A stretch of DNA of 6,465 nt from an uncultured Ruminococcus sp. GTDB lineage: Bacteria > Bacillota > Clostridia > Oscillospirales > Acutalibacteraceae. Every line of letters starts with the position of its first letter. The stretch's first letter is position 1. A program made the translations under genes and the position numbers. The notes beneath the pieces are model-generated. The model was not told the DNA's origin. It searched no databases and was given only the letters and a program-made list of their open reading frames with translations. Location: the NCBI GenBank assembly GCA_902803585.1, contig CADCQO010000312.1:1-6465 (forward strand). The letters are read 5' to 3'. Positions 5,422 through 6,465 of the stretch are shown here, one piece after another.

Positions 5422-6465
5422 ATGGCTAATATTGATAATGCGGCAGAGCAGACAGCAACTGATTTTTTGGTGGAAGATCTTGATACCTTTCATGCAAAAC
5501 TGGCACAGGTAAGAGAAGCACAGAAGCAGTTCGCTGAATTTTCTCAGGAGCAGGTCGACAAAATTTTCAAAGCGGCGGCTGTTGCAGCAAATATGGCAAG
5601 AATCCCGCTGGCGAAAATGGCAGTGGAAGAAACAGGTATGGGTGTTGTAGAGGATAAGGTCATCAAAAACCATTATGCCGCTGAATACATCTATAATACC
5701 TACCGAAATACGAAAACCTGCGGTGTCATCAATTATGATCCGGCTTTTGGTGTCCGTGAGGTAGCCGAACCGATCGGTATTATCGGTGCTGTCATTCCGA
5801 CAACCAACCCTACTTCAACGGCTATTTTTAAAGCACTGATCTGCCTGAAGACCCGCAACGGTATTATTATCAGTCCGCATCCCCGTGCCAAGAAATCAAC
5901 GATTGCAGCAGCTAAAGTAGTGCTGGACGCAGCTATCAAAGCAGGCGCACCGGAGCATATCATCGCCTGGATCGATACGCCTTCACTGGAACTGACAAAT
6001 GAGCTGATGAAAACATCTGATACCATTCTGGCAACAGGCGGTCCCGGCATGGTCAAGGCAGCTTATTCTTCGGGTAAGCCCGCGTTGGGCGTAGGCGCAG
6101 GCAATACGCCGGTTATTATTGACAGTACAGCTGATATCCGTGTCGCTGTCAATTCTATCATTCATTCCAAAACATTTGATAACGGTATGATTTGTGCTTC
6201 CGAACAGAGCGTGACTGTTCTGGCAGATATCTACGATAAGGTAAAACAGGAGTTTGCAGACAGAGGCTGTTATTTCCTGCAGGGTGATGAACTGGATAAA
6301 GTCAGAAAGACAATCATCATCAATGGTGCACTGAATGCAAAGATCGTCGGACAGAAGGCACATACGATTGCAAAGCTTGCAGGCGTAGAAGTACCGGAGA
6401 ATACAAAGGTATTGATCGGTGAGGTTGAGTCCGTTGATATCAGCGAGGAATTCGCTCACGAGAAG
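5422..6465 (+). CDS. adhE: Bifunctional acetaldehyde/alcohol dehydrogenase, N-terminal part (3' partial)
   Basis: The 348 residues seen cover most of the acetaldehyde dehydrogenase (CoA-acylating) domain, which reduces acetyl-CoA to acetaldehyde with NADH. Full AdhE is about 870-890 residues and adds an iron-dependent alcohol dehydrogenase making ethanol; that half lies beyond the window. Visible marks are EETGMGVVEDKVIKNH (69-84), IPTTNPTSTAIFK (125-137), SPHPRAKKST (151-160), the dinucleotide-binding ATGGPGMVKAAYSSGKPA (204-221), GVGAGNTPV (223-231), and the catalytic cysteine C258 in FDNGMICASEQ (252-262). The N-terminus seems about 10-15 residues longer than in typical clostridial AdhE, with an acidic start. 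GGAGG (5409-5413) is 8 bases ahead of the ATG. Because the second half is not visible, a single-domain acetaldehyde dehydrogenase remains possible, but the close match to the AdhE N-terminal half favours adhE. It is driven by its own strong promoters and is probably not part of the metH unit. Confidence 0.9.
   Translation, partial: MANIDNAAEQTATDFLVEDLDTFHAKLAQVREAQKQFAEFSQEQVDKIFKAAAVAANMARIPLAKMAVEETGMGVVEDKVIKNHYAAEYIYNTYRNTKTCGVINYDPAFGVREVAEPIGIIGAVIPTTNPTSTAIFKALICLKTRNGIIISPHPRAKKSTIAAAKVVLDAAIKAGAPEHIIAWIDTPSLELTNELMKTSDTILATGGPGMVKAAYSSGKPALGVGAGNTPVIIDSTADIRVAVNSIIHSKTFDNGMICASEQSVTVLADIYDKVKQEFADRGCYFLQGDELDKVRKTIIINGALNAKIVGQKAHTIAKLAGVEVPENTKVLIGEVESVDISEEFAHEK

Noticed and set aside
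5352..5429. 25-codon frame in the adhE leader overlapping the adhE start
   Set aside because: It has no ribosome binding site, lies at or near the predicted transcription starts and looks like chance.
5383..6459. Minus-strand frames of 96 to 158 codons opposite adhE
   Set aside because: They are complements of a well-conserved coding region, lack ribosome sites and show no protein-family features.

Overview
The window reads as chromosomal DNA of a low-to-middle GC, Gram-positive anaerobe of the class Clostridia, most likely a gut Ruminococcus-like member of the Oscillospiraceae. The clues are GGAGG-type ribosome binding sites, sigma-A promoters with 17-bp spacers, a methionine synthase that lacks its own activation domain, a clostridial-type AdhE, and a secreted protein ending in the Ser/Tyr-rich style common in ruminococci. 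The genus is an inference; no rRNA or other phylogenetic marker is present. All convincing genes lie on the + strand, and I see no tRNA, rRNA, CRISPR array, insertion sequence or phage gene.

Layout. (1) Bases 1-194 are the last 63 codons of a secreted or surface protein. Two stem-loops follow it, the second with a T-tract (intrinsic terminator near 280-329). (2) An extended -10 promoter (327-355) abuts that terminator and starts what looks like a four-gene unit: a stand-alone MetH activation-domain protein (487-1092), the catalytic cobalamin-dependent methionine synthase MetH (1106-3478), a SpoIIM-family membrane protein (3544-4197), and a YesL/DUF624-like polytopic membrane protein with a charged cytoplasmic tail (4278-5189). 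The roughly 125-nt leader before the first gene holds a possible 27-codon upstream ORF whose stop touches the Shine-Dalgarno of the activation gene. (3) A 232-bp intergenic region follows. It carries an 8-bp inverted repeat and two overlapping near-perfect sigma-A promoters shifted by 11 bp. (4) The window ends inside the acetaldehyde dehydrogenase domain of adhE (5422 to the edge, 348 codons seen).

How the genes fit together. The first two genes form a split methionine synthase. MetH carries homocysteine, folate, cap and cobalamin modules. The separate upstream protein carries the S-adenosylmethionine-binding activation module that rescues oxidised cobalamin in single-chain enzymes such as E. 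coli MetH. The two membrane proteins share the transcription direction and have their own ribosome binding sites, but no visible biochemical link to methionine synthesis. AdhE is a separate transcription unit for fermentative NADH disposal.

I did not find a convincing new biological system. The items most worth a second look are the putative leader ORF, the twin adhE promoters, the methionine synthase / membrane protein linkage, and a 16-base motif repeated just after two stop codons.
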